From: Roseomonas sp.
GTDB lineage: Bacteria; Pseudomonadota; Alphaproteobacteria; Acetobacterales; Acetobacteraceae
Direction: 5' to 3'
Length of the DNA: 55,854 bases
NCBI GenBank assembly: GCA_020249465.1
Contig: JADCFP010000091.1
Coordinates: forward strand, 1 to 55,854
The translations under genes were made by a program, and so were the position numbers. Below, piece after piece: positions 54,357-55,854 of the stretch; position 1 is the stretch's first letter; the number at the start of each line of letters is the position of its first letter. The notes under the pieces are model-generated. The model did not search any database and was not told where the DNA came from. It saw nothing but the letters and a program-made list of their open reading frames with translations.

Positions 54357-55325
54357 CACGCCTTGGGCGTCGCGCACCACCTCATAAAGCGCAACCGCTG
54401 CCGCCGCTGCCACATTCAGGCTTTCCATCGCTTGCGTGATCGGCAGGCGCACCAACTCATCACAGGTTTCGCGTTGCAGGCGCCGCAACCCAGTATCTTC
54501 CGCCCCCAACACCAAAGCCACGCGGCGATCCTTGGGGCAGGCTTCCGCGAGCGTTCGCGTTGCATCCCCCGCCAGCCCCATCACCCAAAAACCGGCTTTT
54601 TGCAGGCTGGCAATGGCACGAGACAAATTCACTTCCCGCACCACCGGCACAATATCCAAGGCGCCTGAGGCAGCACGGGCCAGCGCACCGGTTTCGGGCG
54701 GCGCGTGGCGGTCCTGCAGCACCACACAGGCCGCGCCAAAAGCCGCCGCCGAACGGAGAATCGCCCCCACATTGCGCGGGTCCGTCACCTGATCCAGCAG
54801 CAGCACCGGCCCATCGGAAGCGGCGATGGCATCTTCCAGCGCCACAGGCTCCAACGGTTCCACCAGCAGCGCGACACCTTGATGCACGGCATCTTCCGTC
54901 AGGAAGGTGCCGAAGCGCTGGCGTTCAATGCGCTCCGGCGGCAAGCGCCAGGGGCGGTTCAGCGCGGCGCGCAGGCTTTTTTCGGCGTCTTCCGTCACCA
55001 GCAGGCGGCGTGTCTTGCGGCGCGGGTTGCGAATGGCGGAAGCCACCGCGTGTTCGCCATAAAGCCAAAAGGCGCCGGAACCCGCGCCAGCGCCGGGGCG
55101 CGGCGGGGCGGGGGCTTCAGCTTCCATCGGTGCAGGGCCGGCCACGCGGCGGCCTCGGGGCGGCGGGGCTTCCTGCTCCTGGAAGCGGCTGGGGGCGCTG
55201 CGGTGCCCGCGCGGCGCTTCGGACTTATCCTCAAAGCGCGGGCGGCGCGTGGGCGATTGCGGGGCGGGGCCTTGCGGGCGGGCGCGGCCAGGGGGCCGCT
55301 TCGGGGGGCGTTGCATCGCGCCCAT
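54345..55325 (-). CDS. rlmB: TrmH-family rRNA 2'-O-methyltransferase (RlmB type)
   Basis: SPOUT-class RNA methyltransferase, 326 aa, likely modifying 23S rRNA G2251. The N-terminal ~90 residues are a Pro/Arg/Gly-rich low-complexity extension. Then comes the substrate-binding domain (GAFWLYGEHAVASAIRNPRRK) and the knotted domain with VLLLDQVTDPRNVGAILRSAAAFG, VALVLGAEDTGL and LPITQAMESLNVAAAAAVALYE (motif 3). The GAEDTGL form, with Asp for the usual Gly, is a mild variant. The start is uncertain among ATG 55325, ATG 55316 and GTG 55358; none has a strong ribosome site. Confidence 0.9.
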   Translation of the reverse strand: MGAMQRPPKRPPGRARPQGPAPQSPTRRPRFEDKSEAPRGHRSAPSRFQEQEAPPPRGRRVAGPAPMEAEAPAPPRPGAGAGSGAFWLYGEHAVASAIRNPRRKTRRLLVTEDAEKSLRAALNRPWRLPPERIERQRFGTFLTEDAVHQGVALLVEPLEPVALEDAIAASDGPVLLLDQVTDPRNVGAILRSAAAFGAACVVLQDRHAPPETGALARAASGALDIVPVVREVNLSRAIASLQKAGFWVMGLAGDATRTLAEACPKDRRVALVLGAEDTGLRRLQRETCDELVRLPITQAMESLNVAAAAAVALYEVVRDAQGVTGE

Positions 55326-55447
55326 GATGCGCCGGGCGCGCCAGAATGAAAACCTCACGCCTTTTTCCGCCCCATCCGTTGACAGGCAAGCGCCAATGCG
55401 GATAGTCCGCCCGCTCCCGCCAGTCCCGGTACCGGGCGAGCGGCTGT

Positions 55448-55530
55448 GGAGGGGTGCCCGAGTGGCTAAAGGGGACGGACTGTAAATCCGTTGGCTTGCG
55501 CCTACGTTGGTTCGAATCCAACCCCCTCCA
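55448..55530 (+). tRNA. tRNA-Tyr (anticodon GTA)
   Basis: An 83-base class II cloverleaf. The acceptor is GGAGGGG with CCCCTCC and discriminator A, the D-arm is GCCCGAGTGGC, the anticodon loop is ACTGTAAAT, a long variable arm follows, and the T-arm is TTGGTTCGAATCCAA. CCA is not encoded; TAT follows. Confidence 0.97.
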
Positions 55531-55597
55531 TATCAGCGCTTGTCAGTCTTGGCGTTCGTCGAGGCACGGGCAGGGGGGTTGGGAACAGCGCTTCGGC

Positions 55598-55671
55598 GCG
55601 GGTGTAGCTCAATGGTAGAGCCCCAGCCTTCCAAGCTGGTTGTGCGGGTTCGATTCCCGTCACCCGCTCCA
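55598..55671 (+). tRNA. tRNA-Gly (anticodon TCC)
   Basis: A 74-base cloverleaf including an encoded CCA. The acceptor is GCGGGTG with CACCCGC and discriminator T, the D-arm is AGCTCAATGGTAGAGC, the anticodon loop is CTTCCAA, and the T-arm is GCGGGTTCGATTCCCGT. It lies 67 bp after tRNA-Tyr and 54 bp before tuf. Confidence 0.97.
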
Positions 55672-55725
55672 GCGGGCGTGCGGGGTTGTTTCGTGAACGG
55701 TTCAATGAGGGTAGCGGGAAAAGGC

Positions 55726-55854
55726 CATGGCCAAAGCGAAATTTGAGCGGAACAAGCCGCACTGCAACATCGGGACGATCGGGCATGTGGACCATGGCAA
55801 GACGTCGCTGACGGCGGCGATCACCAAGGTTCTGGCGAAGGCGGGTGGGGCGAC
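55726..55854 (+). CDS. tuf: Elongation factor Tu, 5' end only
   Basis: The first 43 codons of EF-Tu, cut by the window end. [26 protein letters not shown] includes the G1 loop GHVDHGKT, followed by [24 protein letters not shown] lies upstream of the ATG. EF-Tu brings aminoacyl-tRNA to the ribosome. Its place behind tRNA-Tyr and tRNA-Gly recalls the enterobacterial tyrU-glyT-thrT-tufB unit. Confidence 0.97.

Overview
The window is a 55.9 kb piece of a GC-rich alphaproteobacterial chromosome, most likely Rhodospirillales and perhaps Acetobacteraceae. That placement is inferred from gene content: PhaR-controlled polyhydroxybutyrate genes, an Rrf2-headed suf operon of the order B-C-D-S-U-T-A, an AapJ-like amino-acid binding protein, and tRNA-Tyr/tRNA-Gly directly ahead of tuf. 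No rRNA, CRISPR array, transposase or phage gene was seen. Genes are tightly packed, and many starts are coupled to the preceding stop by ATGA or GTGA overlaps.

Layout. 1-5.4 kb (minus strand): an efflux operon of alpha/beta hydrolase, membrane-fusion lipoprotein and RND pump, the pump cut by the window edge. 5.4-10.8 kb: an AI-2E-family membrane protein, a patatin-like phospholipase, a coupled ferritin-like hydrolase/SAM-methyltransferase pair, and an AraC-type regulator. 10.9-15 kb (minus): two solute-binding proteins flanking an M20 peptidase, with no permease genes. 15.2-20.7 kb: a cytoplasmic hybrid histidine kinase, a response regulator with a degenerate Hpt-like tail, a second AI-2E-family protein and a tartrate/D-malate dehydrogenase. 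20.8-24.2 kb: the polyhydroxybutyrate locus (phaA, a PhaC-like and a PhaE-like gene, divergent phaR). 24.2-27 kb: an XRE regulator, xseA and an M23 endopeptidase.

27.1-39.4 kb holds the most unusual block, seven co-directional genes that look like one operon. They encode SrfB (actin/Hsp70-like ATPase), SrfC (dynamin-like P-loop GTPase), a single-pass proline-rich protein, an exported SH3b-vWA protein, a LolD-like ABC ATPase, an FtsX/MacB-like permease, and an exported SUMF1-fold protein with a long helical tail. A DUF155 (RMD1-like) gene follows. SrfB and SrfC are named families of unknown function. Their union here with a mechanotransmission-type ABC transporter and periplasmic vWA/SUMF1 proteins suggests an envelope-spanning NTP-driven machine that I do not recognise as described.

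40.4-44.6 kb: a catabolic operon (FMN alpha-hydroxy-acid oxidase, GMC oxidoreductase, M20/hydantoinase-type amidohydrolase). 44.6-46.8 kb: palindromic intergenic repeats, an FkbM-like methyltransferase and a Tat-exported metallo-beta-lactamase-fold protein. 46.8-53.3 kb (minus): the complete suf iron-sulfur operon with an Rrf2 regulator, preceded by a perfect 13-bp-arm palindrome. 53.4-55.9 kb: an alpha/beta hydrolase, rlmB, tRNA-Tyr, tRNA-Gly and the first 43 codons of tuf.

Two promoter regions, ahead of the patatin gene and between phaR and the PhaE-like gene, share the same 10-base half-palindromic box. This suggests that the phospholipase belongs to the PhaR regulon.
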